In this document: in pieces, positions 39,800 to 49,982 of the stretch | Layout: each line of letters opens with the position of its first letter | How positions within the stretch are numbered: position 1 is the first letter of the stretch | Assembly: GCF_018130465.1 (NCBI RefSeq) | Contig: NZ_JAFCKJ010000002.1 | Location: 901,684-965,683, forward strand | DNA from: Bradyrhizobium canariense | Lineage (GTDB): Bacteria > Pseudomonadota > Alphaproteobacteria > Rhizobiales > Xanthobacteraceae | DNA: 64,000 bases | Reading direction: 5' to 3' | Program-made: the position numbers and the translations under genes | The notes under the pieces: model-generated | Seen by the model: only the letters and a program-made list of their open reading frames with translations | Databases searched by the model: none | What the model was told of the DNA's origin: nothing

Positions 39800-41223
39800 C
39801 CGCCCGTTCCACCCACTGTAATGCGTTCCATCAGTAGCGACGGCTGGCCGACGCCGACCGGCACGCCCTGGCCGTTCTTGCCACAGGTGCCGATGCCGGT
39901 ATCGAGCGCGAGGTCGTTGCCGACCATGCGGATGCGATGCAGGTCGGTCGGTCCGTTGCCGATCAGCATGGCGCCCTTCAAGGGCGCACCGATCTTGCCG
40001 TTCTCGATCTTGTAGGCCTCGGTGCACTGAAACACGTATTTGCCCGAGGTGATGTCGACCTGACCGCCGCCGAAATTCGCGGCGAAGACGCCGTTCTTCA
40101 CCGAGGCGAGGATCTCGGCCGGATCGCGATCGCCCGCGAGCATGTAGGTGTTGGTCATGCGCGGCATCGGCACATGGGCATAGCCCTGGCGGCGGCCGTT
40201 GCCGGTCGGCTTCATGTTCATCAGGCGCGCGTTCTGGCGGTCCTGCATATAACCGACCAGGACGCCGTCCTCGATCAGCACGGTGCGGTTGGTCGGCGTG
40301 CCCTCGTCGTCGATCGACAGCGAGCCGCGGCGCGAGGCAATGGTGCCGTCGTCGACCACGGTAACGCCCTTGGCTGCGACCTGCTGGCCCATCAGGCCGG
40401 CAAACGCAGACGTCTTCTTGCGGTTGAAGTCGCCCTCGAGGCCATGGCCGACCGCCTCATGCAGCATCACGCCGGGCCAGCCGGCCCCAAGCACGACGTC
40501 CATCTCGCCGGCGGGGGCGGGAATCGATTCCAGATTGACCAGAGCCTCGCGCAACGCGCCGTCGGCGGCGTCGCGCCAGTTCTTGCTTTCGATGAATTCG
40601 GCGTAGCCGGCGCGGCCGCCATAGCCCTTGCTGCCGCTCTCCTGGCGGTCGCCCTGACCGGCGACGACGGAGACGTTGACGCGCACCAGCGGGCGGATGT
40701 CGCGATAGCTCTCGCCGTCCGGCCGCAGGATCTCGACCACCTGCCAGGTCGCGCCCAGGCTGACGCTGACCTGCCGCACCCGCGGATCCTTGTCGCGCAG
40801 ATAGGCGTCGATCTCGGCGAGCAGTTTGACCTTGGTCTCGAAGCCGGGGGCATCGAGCGGATTGTCGTCGCTATAAAGCCGCACGTTGGTATGCGCTGGA
40901 GGCGCAGCGAAGCTGCCGGAATAACCGCCGCGCACGGCCGCGACCGCGTCCGCGGCGCGAATCAGCGCCGGCAGCGACACGTCGGAGGAATGCGCGTAGC
41001 CGACCGCGTCGTCCTTGACGGCGCGCAGGCCAAAACCCTGCGAGGTGTCGTAGGTCGCCTGCTTCAGCCGGCCATTGTCGAACATCAGCGCTTCGGTCTG
41101 GCTGTATTCCAGGAACAATTCGCCGTCGTCGGCACCGGCAAGCCCGCGCGCGAGCTCGCTGCGAACCTGGTCGCGGTCGAGATTGGCGCGGTCGAGCAGG
41201 GAGGTTGTGGCGGGGTTGGTCAT
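39796..41223 (-). CDS. tldD: Metalloprotease TldD
   Basis: A 475-residue cytosolic metalloprotease of the TldD/PmbA (U62) family, which matures microcins and degrades CcdA antitoxin in other bacteria. The zinc motif HEAVGHGLEGD lies near residue 258, with GRRGSLSIDDEGTP, MNMKPTGNGRRQGY and GKYVFQCTEAYKIENG nearby. Its partner PmbA (TldE) is not in this window. It is the upstream member of a tldD-lepB unit and is divergent from a GNAT gene. Confidence 0.94.
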   Translation of the reverse strand: MTNPATTSLLDRANLDRDQVRSELARGLAGADDGELFLEYSQTEALMFDNGRLKQATYDTSQGFGLRAVKDDAVGYAHSSDVSLPALIRAADAVAAVRGGYSGSFAAPPAHTNVRLYSDDNPLDAPGFETKVKLLAEIDAYLRDKDPRVRQVSVSLGATWQVVEILRPDGESYRDIRPLVRVNVSVVAGQGDRQESGSKGYGGRAGYAEFIESKNWRDAADGALREALVNLESIPAPAGEMDVVLGAGWPGVMLHEAVGHGLEGDFNRKKTSAFAGLMGQQVAAKGVTVVDDGTIASRRGSLSIDDEGTPTNRTVLIEDGVLVGYMQDRQNARLMNMKPTGNGRRQGYAHVPMPRMTNTYMLAGDRDPAEILASVKNGVFAANFGGGQVDITSGKYVFQCTEAYKIENGKIGAPLKGAMLIGNGPTDLHRIRMVGNDLALDTGIGTCGKNGQGVPVGVGQPSLLMERITVGGTGG

Positions 41224-41312
41224 CGATCACCCATTGTCGAAGAGATGTCTGGCAAGATAATGGCTTCGTGCGCGTTCGGCGAGGGGCCGTTCGGACACAT
41301 TACCGAAACGAC

Positions 41313-41801
41313 ATGATTGAAATCATTGCAATATCCGAAGCGCATGTCGAAAGCTTCCACCGGGCGCTGGATACGGTCGCGCGGGAGCGGCGCTATCTCG
41401 CTTTCCTGGAGGCGCCTCCGCTCGAGGCGACGCGCAGCTTCGTCCTCGACATGATCGCGCAACGGAATCCGCAATTCGTCGCCCTTTCCGGCACTGATGT
41501 TGTCGGCTGGTGCGATGTTCAGCGGCTGTCGCGCCCGATTCACGCCCATGGCGGCATCCTCGGTATGGGTCTTTTGCAGCCATTTCGAGGCCAGGGTCTC
41601 GGGACCCGGCTGATACGGCACACCCTCGACGCCGCGCGCGCCGCGGGCATGTCGAGGGTCGAGCTGTCGGTCCACGAGAACAACGCGAATGCGATCGCGC
41701 TCTACAAAAAGGTCGGGTTCGTCATCGAGGGCTTGCAGCGCAACGCCAACAAGATCGACGGTGTGTACGGGAATGTGACCCTGATGGCGCTGCTGTTTTG
41801 A
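41313..41801 (+). CDS. GNAT family N-acetyltransferase
   Basis: A 162-residue acetyl-CoA-dependent acetyltransferase. The acetyl-CoA loop is LLQPFRGQGLGTRLIRHTLDAA and the family's late strand is SVHENNANAIALYKKVGFVIEG. Substrate unknown. ATG 41313 (MIEIIAIS) is chosen; the frame is open to 41205 through the tldD promoter region. It is divergent from tldD and convergent with the IalB-like gene. Confidence 0.9.
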   Translation: MIEIIAISEAHVESFHRALDTVARERRYLAFLEAPPLEATRSFVLDMIAQRNPQFVALSGTDVVGWCDVQRLSRPIHAHGGILGMGLLQPFRGQGLGTRLIRHTLDAARAAGMSRVELSVHENNANAIALYKKVGFVIEGLQRNANKIDGVYGNVTLMALLF

Positions 41802-41812
41802 CGGGCTACGCC

Positions 41813-42349
41813 CTACGGCAGCTTGTCATAGCCTTCGCCGAGCCCGTTCAGGCTGAGCGGGAAGCCGATGCCTTCTTCCGGCGTCTCGAAGATGATGAAG
41901 GTCGCAGTCTTGGCGGTGCGGAGCTGGCCGAGCAGCTTGTCGTCCATGACCACCTCGGCGACGCAGCCATTGGGCAGGCAGCGGACGAAGCCGGCACGGC
42001 CGACGTCCTGGTTGTCGAGCTTGAGGCCGAGGCCGGACGGCAGGAGAACGCCGAGGGGGGCGACCACCCGCATCAGGCGGCTCTTCTGGTCGGCGGTCTT
42101 GAGCACGATCACGGTCAGGCCGGCATTGGAGCGGTCTTCGGCGACCACGCTCTGGATCAGGGCGCATTGCTCGGACTGGGCGCCCGGCGGGGTGTCGCAG
42201 CGGATCTGCCAGTCGCCATGGACGGAGCGCACCGCGCCCTGCGCATGGGCGAGGCCCGGGAGCGCGACCGCCGCCAGCAGGGCAGCCAGCATCGTGAGGC
42301 CGCTAGCCTGCCTCTTAGCCCGCTTTGCCGTGCCTCTCGAAAACCCCAT
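41813..42349 (-). CDS. Invasion-associated locus B (IalB) family protein
   Basis: A 178-residue periplasmic protein of the IalB family, named after a Bartonella invasion locus but widespread in free-living alphaproteobacteria. A signal peptide (LTMLAALLAAVALPGLAHA) cuts near residue 37. The mature part has the family patterns GDWQIRCDTPPG, QCALIQSVVAEDR and FVRCLPNGCVAEV with paired cysteines. ATG 42349 is chosen over the longer frame to 42469. Function in Bradyrhizobium is not established. Confidence 0.88.
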   Translation of the reverse strand: MGFSRGTAKRAKRQASGLTMLAALLAAVALPGLAHAQGAVRSVHGDWQIRCDTPPGAQSEQCALIQSVVAEDRSNAGLTVIVLKTADQKSRLMRVVAPLGVLLPSGLGLKLDNQDVGRAGFVRCLPNGCVAEVVMDDKLLGQLRTAKTATFIIFETPEEGIGFPLSLNGLGEGYDKLP

Positions 42350-42617
42350 CGGGTCGGTCCCTCTGCTCGCCTGGGTCGCTCGCACCTGGCGGACTGATAC
42401 GGGAATGACGGCGTCTTGAAGGCGATTCGCAAGCAAATTCCACGCCGCCACGGCCGCCATCGCCCGCACGAATCAGGTTCCTGTGCGGCTGTCTGCCAGT
42501 GCCTACCGCGGGCAATTCCGCTGTCAAGCCGCAGCATCCCGGGAAACGGTATTTTTGTCTGATGTTACTAGGAAATATCTTGCGGGTGATGGCAGGCAGA
42601 CGAGGCTCAAGACTGCA

Positions 42618-42631
42618 TTGCGATAGATCAA
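42618..42631. promoter_or_regulatory. FixK2-like box upstream of coxB
   Basis: TTGC-GATAGA-TCAA fits the Bradyrhizobium FixK2 consensus TTG(A/C)-N6-(T/G)CAA. It lies 167 bases before the coxB start in the 448-base intergenic region 42350-42797. I see no clear -35/-10 pair in that region, and nothing else recognisable in it. If real, the box would connect the aerobic aa3 oxidase to oxygen control. Confidence 0.4.
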
Positions 42632-42797
42632 GAATTATGGTTTGAGAGGCTTGATTTCGGCGTTCTAGCGATCTGGCCCCAATTCCTCTTAGAGGTATTC
42701 TTGCGCGGCGGTTTGTCAGAGGGGCGGATCGAATAAAGCGTTTCCCGAAAATAGGGGGATGCACTTGGGGTGATTTCGTTAGGGGAGCGCGAACGGC

Positions 42798-43637
42798 ATG
42801 AAGATGTCGATGGGCCCGGTGGGCCGGCACTTGCTGGGATTGGCCGTGGCGGGTCTGACGCTGGCGACGAGCGGTGCGGCATTCGCCGAGCTCGGGCAAC
42901 CGGCGCCGTGGGAGTGGACGCTTCAGCAGTCTGGCTCCCCGGTGATGGACAATATCATCTGGTTCCACAATTTCCTGTTCGTGCTGATCACTGTGATCAC
43001 GCTGTTCGTTCTGGCGCTGCTCGTGATCGTGGTCGTCAAGTTCAACGCGAAGGCCAATCCGGTGCCGTCGCGGACCACGCACAACACGCTGATCGAAGTG
43101 GCGTGGACGCTCGTTCCGGTGCTGATTCTGGTCGGTATCTCGGTGCCGTCGTTCCGCCTCCTGTTCCTCGAGCTCGACGTGCCGAAGGCGGACCTGACCA
43201 TCAAGGCGACCGGCAAGCAGTGGTATTGGTCCTACGCCTATCCGGATAACGGCAAGTTCGAGTTCGACTCGCTGATGGCCCAGGACAAGCAGCCCCGCCT
43301 GCTCGGCGTCGACAACGAGATGGTGGTCCCCGTCAACAAGGTGGTCCGGGTTCAGGTGACCGGGGCCGACGTCATCCACGCCTTCGCGATGCCGGCTTTC
43401 GGCGTCAAGATCGACGCCATTCCGGGACGGCTGAACGAGACCTGGTTCAAGGCAACCAAGACCGGCATGTTCTACGGCCAGTGCTCGGAGCTGTGCGGCA
43501 AGGACCACGCCTTCATGCCGATCGCTATCCGCGTGGTGAGCGACCAGGAGTTCGCCTCCTGGGTCGAGACGGCGAAGAAGAAATATGCGAGCGGCGGCAC
43601 CAGCACCTACGCCTCCACGGCCGGCTCGACGCAGTAA
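42798..43637 (+). CDS. coxB: Cytochrome c oxidase subunit II
   Basis: A 279-residue subunit of the aa3 oxidase that takes electrons from cytochrome c. A signal peptide ends near residue 30, and two membrane helices cover about 53-80 and 103-125. The CuA ligands are His194 (VIHAFAMPAF), then Cys229, Glu231, Cys233, His237 and Met240 in GQCSELCGKDHAFM. The aromatic QWYWSY electron-entry segment is present. It begins the oxidase operon after a 448-base leader region. Confidence 0.97.
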   Translation: MKMSMGPVGRHLLGLAVAGLTLATSGAAFAELGQPAPWEWTLQQSGSPVMDNIIWFHNFLFVLITVITLFVLALLVIVVVKFNAKANPVPSRTTHNTLIEVAWTLVPVLILVGISVPSFRLLFLELDVPKADLTIKATGKQWYWSYAYPDNGKFEFDSLMAQDKQPRLLGVDNEMVVPVNKVVRVQVTGADVIHAFAMPAFGVKIDAIPGRLNETWFKATKTGMFYGQCSELCGKDHAFMPIAIRVVSDQEFASWVETAKKKYASGGTSTYASTAGSTQ

Positions 43638-43722
43638 GCGCCGGGCGACGGGGTCGAGGGAACTGAAAGCGACATAAGGGCGGGACCTCCAGAGGTCCGA
43701 TCGGGACGCAAGGCAGGATTAG

Positions 43723-45351
<1,629 letters not shown>

Positions 45352-45411
45352 GCCGACGCTCGCGGCGCCCGTGACGGGCGCCGCGGCTCTACAACGAAGC
45401 GAGTCAGTCTA

Positions 45412-46356
45412 GTGTCCGTCCTCGACCACAACGCCATCGACATCAATCCCCGCATCTCCGAAGCGGAGGTTGGCGATTACATCGCGCTCCTGAAGCCGCG
45501 GGTGATGTCGCTGGTGATCTTCACCGCGCTGGTCGGAATGGCGATGGCGCCCGGGCATTTCCACCCGGTGCTGGCCTTCACCTCGCTGCTCTGCATCGCC
45601 GTCGGTGCCGGCGCCTCCGGGGCGCTCAACATGGCGCTCGAAGGCGACATCGACGCCAAGATGTCGCGCACGGCGAACCGGCCGATTCCGCGCGGCCGCA
45701 TCACCCGCCCCGAGGCGATGACCTTCGGCATGACGCTCGCCTTCTTCTCGGTGATGACGCTCGGCATCCTGGTCAACTGGATCGCGGGCGCGCTGCTCGC
45801 CTTCACCATCTTCTTCTACGTCGTGATCTACACGATCGGCCTGAAGCGCTGGACCGCGCAGAACATCGTGATCGGCGGTGCCGCCGGTGCGCTGCCGCCG
45901 GTGGTGGCCTGGGCCGCGGTCACGGGCACGGTCGACGTCGAGCCGCTGCTGCTGTTCGCCATCATCTTCTTCTGGACGCCGCCGCACTTCTGGGCGCTGG
46001 CGCTGTTCCGCTCCGACGATTACGCGCGCGCCGGCATTCCGATGCTGCCCAACGTCGCCGGCCCCGACGCGACGCGGCTTCAGATCCTGCTCTACACCAT
46101 CGTGCTGATCGCGGTCGCGGCTGCGCCCTGGGCGCTCGGCTATTTCGACGCCATCTACGGCATCGTTTCTCTGATCCTCGGCGCCGGCATGCTGGGGTTC
46201 GCCATCAACGTCTATGTCCGCCGCGAGCGCAGCCAGTCGCTGCGGGCGACCCGCAAGCTGTTTGCGTTCTCCATCCTTTATCTGTTCGCGCTGTTTGCGA
46301 CCTTGCTGGCCGAGGTCGTGTTCCGGGCGCTTGCTCCGATGGTAGGGGGCGCATGA
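45412..46356 (+). CDS. ctaB: Heme O synthase (protoheme IX farnesyltransferase)
   Basis: A 314-residue UbiA-type prenyltransferase adding farnesyl to heme B to make heme O, the precursor of heme A for the oxidase. Nine hydrophobic segments; the metal-diphosphate motif is [19 protein letters not shown], with the second at [11 protein letters not shown]. The start is GTG. Its stop overlaps the coxF start by four bases (ATGA). It sits between coxA and coxF in the oxidase operon. Confidence 0.96.
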   Translation: MSVLDHNAIDINPRISEAEVGDYIALLKPRVMSLVIFTALVGMAMAPGHFHPVLAFTSLLCIAVGAGASGALNMALEGDIDAKMSRTANRPIPRGRITRPEAMTFGMTLAFFSVMTLGILVNWIAGALLAFTIFFYVVIYTIGLKRWTAQNIVIGGAAGALPPVVAWAAVTGTVDVEPLLLFAIIFFWTPPHFWALALFRSDDYARAGIPMLPNVAGPDATRLQILLYTIVLIAVAAAPWALGYFDAIYGIVSLILGAGMLGFAINVYVRRERSQSLRATRKLFAFSILYLFALFATLLAEVVFRALAPMVGGA

Positions 46357-46529
46357 TCGCAGGAATGGCCGACAAACCCGAGATAGACGGAATCGTCCTC
46401 ACCGAGGCGCAGAAGAAGAGCCGTCGTCAGCGCTCGATCGCGATCGCGCTCGCGCTCGGCGTGCTCGTGGTGCTGTTCTTCGCCGTGACCATGGTCAAGG
46501 GACCGGCCGTGCTCGTCCGGCCGATGTAG
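46353..46529 (+). CDS. coxF: CoxF small oxidase-associated membrane protein
   Basis: A 58-residue protein too short for many gene callers. A hydrophilic N-terminus ([20 protein letters not shown] in part) is followed by one membrane segment ([20 protein letters not shown]) and a short tail ending VLVRPM. It overlaps ctaB by four bases and lies five bases before ctaG. Its position and layout match the coxF of the Bradyrhizobium coxBAFC cluster; function is unclear. Confidence 0.85.
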   Translation: MIAGMADKPEIDGIVLTEAQKKSRRQRSIAIALALGVLVVLFFAVTMVKGPAVLVRPM

Positions 46530-46534
46530 GAAAC

Positions 46535-47185
46535 ATGGATCAGAAGCCGACCATATCGCGGGACCAGAGCCGGACGAGCACCAAGGGGCGCAGGCCTTCC
46601 AAGGGGCTTGGCCGCGACGTGGTGGTCGCCTCGATCTGCGGCGGCGTGGTCGCGCTGATGGTCGGCGCGTCCTACGCGGCGGTGCCGTTCTACAATTGGT
46701 TCTGCCGCGCCACCGGCTTCAACGGCACGACCCAGGTCGCGACCTCGGCGCCGGCGAGCGGCCCGATCGCACGGAAGATCGCGGTGCGCTTCGATTCCAA
46801 CGTCGCGCCCGGCCTGCCCTGGAAGTTCGAGCCGGAGCAGAGCGAGATCGAGGTCAATATCGGCCAGGTCGTGACGGTCTTTTACACGGTGACCAACCAG
46901 GCCGCGCGGACCACCGCAGGCCAGGCCGCCTACAATGTCGCGCCGCTGACGGTCGGTTCCTATTTCCAGAAGATCAACTGCTTCTGCTTCACCGAGCAGA
47001 CCATGGCGCCCGGCGAGAAGCGCGAGATGCCGGTCGTGTTCTACGTCGATCCGTCGATCGCCGACGACCACGAGAACGACGGGCTGAACACCATCACGCT
47101 GTCCTATACTTTCTATCCGGTGCGCGATCCGGTGGTGAAGCCGCTCGCATCTGGTGAGAACGACAAACGCAAGGGAAATCTCTGA
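46535..47185 (+). CDS. ctaG: Cox11/CtaG copper insertion protein
   Basis: A 216-residue assembly factor supplying copper to CuB of subunit I. One N-terminal membrane segment ([20 protein letters not shown]) is followed by the periplasmic domain beginning [15 protein letters not shown]. Copper ligands are Cys149 and Cys151 in [16 protein letters not shown]. Start ATG follows coxF by five bases. Together with the SCO protein at 339-929 it provides both copper sites of the oxidase. Confidence 0.95.
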   Translation: MDQKPTISRDQSRTSTKGRRPSKGLGRDVVVASICGGVVALMVGASYAAVPFYNWFCRATGFNGTTQVATSAPASGPIARKIAVRFDSNVAPGLPWKFEPEQSEIEVNIGQVVTVFYTVTNQAARTTAGQAAYNVAPLTVGSYFQKINCFCFTEQTMAPGEKREMPVVFYVDPSIADDHENDGLNTITLSYTFYPVRDPVVKPLASGENDKRKGNL

Positions 47186-47264
47186 TCGCCGGGCTCGCGC
47201 TCGGGGGGTTGGAAACAAGGGGATAAGTGCCGGACAGGCACGGGATTGAGGAGCGAGACCGCAA

Positions 47265-48161
47265 ATGGCAACGGCGCACACCAAGCATCACGACTACCAC
47301 CTGGTCGATCCCTCGCCATGGCCCGTCGTCGGCTCCATCTCGGCCTTCATCATGGCGGTCGGCGCGATCACCTGGATGCACCACATGTTCTCGGCTGCGC
47401 CGATCATCTTCGGTGTCGGCACCGTCGGCGTGCTCTACACCATGGCGAGCTGGTGGGGCGACGTGATCAAGGAAGCCCAGTACAAGGGCGACCACACCCG
47501 CGTCGTGCAGCTGCATCACCGCTACGGCATGATCCTGTTCATCGCCTCGGAGGTGATGTTCTTCGTCGCCTGGTTCTGGGCCTATTTCAACGCGGCGCTA
47601 TTCCCGGCCGACGCCGTCCACGCCACCCGCGATGCGGTGTTCGGCTGTGGTCTCGGTACCGCGGCCGGCGCCTGCGCCGTGCCGGGCACCTGGCCGCCGC
47701 ACGGCATCGAGACCTTCGATCCCTGGCATCTGCCGCTCCTGAACACGCTGATCCTGCTCACCTCCGGCACCACGGTGACCTGGGCCCATCATGCGCTGCT
47801 CGAGAACGATCGCCAGGGCCTGAAGTATGGCCTGATCATCACCGTCGTGCTCGGGGCGCTCTTCACCTGCGTGCAGGCCTATGAGTACAGCCACGCGGCA
47901 TTCTCCTTCGGCGGCAACGTCTACGGCGCGACCTTCTTCATGGCGACCGGCTTCCACGGTTTCCATGTGCTGGTCGGCACCATCTTCCTGCTCGTGTGCC
48001 TGTTCCGCGCCTATGCCGGCCACTTCACGCCGACCCAGCATCTCGGCTTCGAGTTCGCCGCCTGGTACTGGCACTTCGTCGACGTGGTCTGGCTGTTCCT
48101 GTTCCTCTGCATCTACGTGTGGGGACACGGCGCCGAGACCATGGCCCACGGCGCGCACTGA
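47265..48161 (+). CDS. coxC: Cytochrome c oxidase subunit III
   Basis: A 298-residue membrane subunit with seven hydrophobic segments; landmark sequences are [31 protein letters not shown] and [13 protein letters not shown]. It stabilises the core and proton uptake. A loop rich in Cys and Gly ([19 protein letters not shown]) between segments is present as in related rhizobial proteins. It ends the core oxidase operon and is followed by a hairpin terminator at 48185-48209. Confidence 0.97.
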   Translation: MATAHTKHHDYHLVDPSPWPVVGSISAFIMAVGAITWMHHMFSAAPIIFGVGTVGVLYTMASWWGDVIKEAQYKGDHTRVVQLHHRYGMILFIASEVMFFVAWFWAYFNAALFPADAVHATRDAVFGCGLGTAAGACAVPGTWPPHGIETFDPWHLPLLNTLILLTSGTTVTWAHHALLENDRQGLKYGLIITVVLGALFTCVQAYEYSHAAFSFGGNVYGATFFMATGFHGFHVLVGTIFLLVCLFRAYAGHFTPTQHLGFEFAAWYWHFVDVVWLFLFLCIYVWGHGAETMAHGAH

Positions 48162-48184
48162 GCTGGCTGACATCGGATCGAGAG

Positions 48185-48209
48185 AGGGCGGCCACAGGGC
48201 CGCCCTTTT
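48185..48209 (+). terminator. Rho-independent terminator after coxC
   Basis: GGGCGGCC-ACA-GGGCCGCCC with TTTT follows the coxC stop by 24 bases. Downstream oxidase accessory genes may still be reached by read-through. Confidence 0.85.
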
Positions 48210-48258
48210 GCTTTCTGCGCGCAGGGGTTTCGGCAGAAACTGTGATAGACCGTTCATC

Positions 48259-48660
48259 ATGAACGAAGCCCCCGACACGTCCGAGTCGAAAGCCACCGTC
48301 CTGCAAAGTGCGCTGCGCGGGCTCGCCTGCAAATGCCCGCGCTGCGGCCAGGGCAAGCTCTATGCGGGTTTCCTGACGCTTGCGCCTTCCTGCGACCGTT
48401 GCGGCCTCGACTACGCCTTCATCGATTCGGGCGACGGTCCGGCGATCTTCATCATCATGCTGGCCGGCGCGATCGTGGTCGGCTGCGCGCTCGTCGTCGA
48501 GGTCAAATACCAGCCGCCGTACTGGCTGCACGCGGTGCTGTGGCTGCCGCTGATCCTCGCGACCACCCTGCTGCCGTTGCGCGCAATGAAGTCGCTGCTG
48601 ATCGCGCTGCAATTCCACCACAAGGCGGCGCCGGGCCGGCTGGTCGACCGTACGAAATGA
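48259..48660 (+). CDS. DUF983 membrane protein with zinc-finger-like N-terminus
   Basis: A 133-residue protein of unknown function seen beside oxidase genes in many alphaproteobacteria. Two CxxC pairs (CPRCGQGKLY and CDRCGLDY) suggest a zinc ribbon, followed by two membrane segments (IFIIMLAGAIVVGCALVV and LWLPLILATTLLPL). It overlaps the SURF1 start by four bases, so the two are translated together. A role in oxidase assembly is inference from context. Confidence 0.88.
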   Translation: MNEAPDTSESKATVLQSALRGLACKCPRCGQGKLYAGFLTLAPSCDRCGLDYAFIDSGDGPAIFIIMLAGAIVVGCALVVEVKYQPPYWLHAVLWLPLILATTLLPLRAMKSLLIALQFHHKAAPGRLVDRTK

Positions 48661-49418
48661 ACGAGACCGCGCGTAAGCCCCGCGTGGCCGGCTTCGCGCT
48701 GTTCACGCTTTTCCTGACCGCGGTCTGCGTCGTGCTCGGTGTCTGGCAATTGCAGCGCCGTCTCGCCAAGCACGACCTGATCGCCGCCCTCACCGAGCGT
48801 CTTGCGGAGGTGCCGGTCGCTCTGCCGGCGCCGGCACAATGGGCCGCGCTAAGTCCCGCGCGCGATGAATTCCGCCGTGTCAGCTTTACCGCGACCTATG
48901 CGCAATTGCCCGATGCGATGGTCTATTCCCCCGGGTCCGCCGTGCGCAAGGACGCTTCAGGCCCCGGCACCTGGGCGTTCCTGCCGGCACGGCTGCCGAG
49001 CGGCGAGACGGTGGTGATCGATGCGGGCTTCGTCGAAAACACCATGCAGGATCGCAGCGTCGAGGATCGCGCGGTCAAGAAGCTCGTCACGGGGCAGGTG
49101 GTCTCGTTCACCGGCTATCTGCGCTTTCCCGAGGCACCTGGCTGGCTGACCCCGGCGGAGAACCGCGACAAGCGGCTGTGGTTCGTGCGCGATCATGTGG
49201 CGATCGCGAGCGCGCTGGGCTGGGGCGCGGTTGCGCCGTTCTATGTCGATCTCGAGCAGCCGGCGCCCGAGAACGGCATTCCGCGGCCGGGGCCGCTCGA
49301 CGTGCATCTCAAGGACGATCACCTGCAATACGCCATCACCTGGTTCACGCTTGCAGGCGCCGTGCTCATCGCCTTCGCCGTGTGGGCAAGAGGGCGGCGG
49401 CAGGGCCCAACTCCGTAG
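48657..49418 (+). CDS. SURF1 family oxidase assembly protein
   Basis: A 253-residue heme A/oxidase assembly factor. Two membrane segments at the ends (GFALFTLFLTAVCVVLGVWQLQRR landmark GVWQLQRR, and ITWFTLAGAVLIAFAVW) enclose the periplasmic domain with GTWAFLPARLPSGETVVIDAGFV (landmark VIDAGFV). Its closest function is heme A delivery to subunit I. It is coupled to DUF983 by a four-base overlap and ends the oxidase cluster. Confidence 0.93.
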   Translation: MNETARKPRVAGFALFTLFLTAVCVVLGVWQLQRRLAKHDLIAALTERLAEVPVALPAPAQWAALSPARDEFRRVSFTATYAQLPDAMVYSPGSAVRKDASGPGTWAFLPARLPSGETVVIDAGFVENTMQDRSVEDRAVKKLVTGQVVSFTGYLRFPEAPGWLTPAENRDKRLWFVRDHVAIASALGWGAVAPFYVDLEQPAPENGIPRPGPLDVHLKDDHLQYAITWFTLAGAVLIAFAVWARGRRQGPTP

Positions 49419-49523
49419 ATCCCGCAGGGGAACCCGGTATCGCCCGGGGTTTACCATTCAGCGCACATTCACGAGTGTGGTCCTAAGCCGCCAGTAATTT
49501 TCCGCGGCATACAGGATTGCAGC

Positions 49524-49889
49524 GTGAGCGATTTCGACCAGATGGGAATTGTCGTCGACTGGGTGGATGCCTGCAGGAAGGGCGACCTCGCGACGCTACT
49601 CGACCTCTATGCGGACGACGCCCAGGTCGAATGCTCGTGTAACGGCACGCAGCGCTATCGCGGCCGGAGCGAGCTCGAGGCCTATTGGCAGCCCCGGCTC
49701 AGCGCTTTCTCGTCGGCAGGTTTCGGGCTGGAGGAAATCCATCCTGCGCCCCATGGCGTCGATCTCGAATATTCCGTCGCCGGCGCGCTGCGCATCCGCG
49801 CCTCGTTTTGCTTCAGCCCGGACGGCAAGATCCGCACCACGCTGTGCGAGCCGGCACGACAGAGCGCCCATGTTGGCTGTGCGTGCTAG
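49524..49889 (+). CDS. NTF2/SnoaL-like protein
   Basis: A 121-residue protein starting with GTG. The fold is seen from VDWVDACRKGDLATLLDLYADDAQVECS, the segment YRGRSELEAYWQPRL and the final strand FSPDGKIRTTLCEP. No function assigned. The last residues contain Cys (HVGCAC). It stands alone before the divergent histidine kinase; a repeat begins at its stop. Confidence 0.82.
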   Translation: MSDFDQMGIVVDWVDACRKGDLATLLDLYADDAQVECSCNGTQRYRGRSELEAYWQPRLSAFSSAGFGLEEIHPAPHGVDLEYSVAGALRIRASFCFSPDGKIRTTLCEPARQSAHVGCAC

Positions 49890-49982
49890 AGTTCGGTTCT
49901 GATTAGATCAGAAACTCTAGATTCTCGTCCTGACGCGTTTTCTTCACGCGAACCGGTATCCACTTCGCTCGAAAACGCTCTA
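49887..49982. repeat. Palindromic repeat, GGTTCGC / GGATACCGG type, copy 2
   Basis: The left part holds CTAGAGTTC...GAAACTCTAG (49887-49920), and the right part holds CGCGTTTTCTTCACGCG, AACCGGTATCCACTTCG and CGAAAACGCTCTAG. It is the reverse-oriented relative of the element at 5604-5704. Its right end supplies the stop codon of the histidine kinase gene (TAG on the minus strand). Confidence 0.8.
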
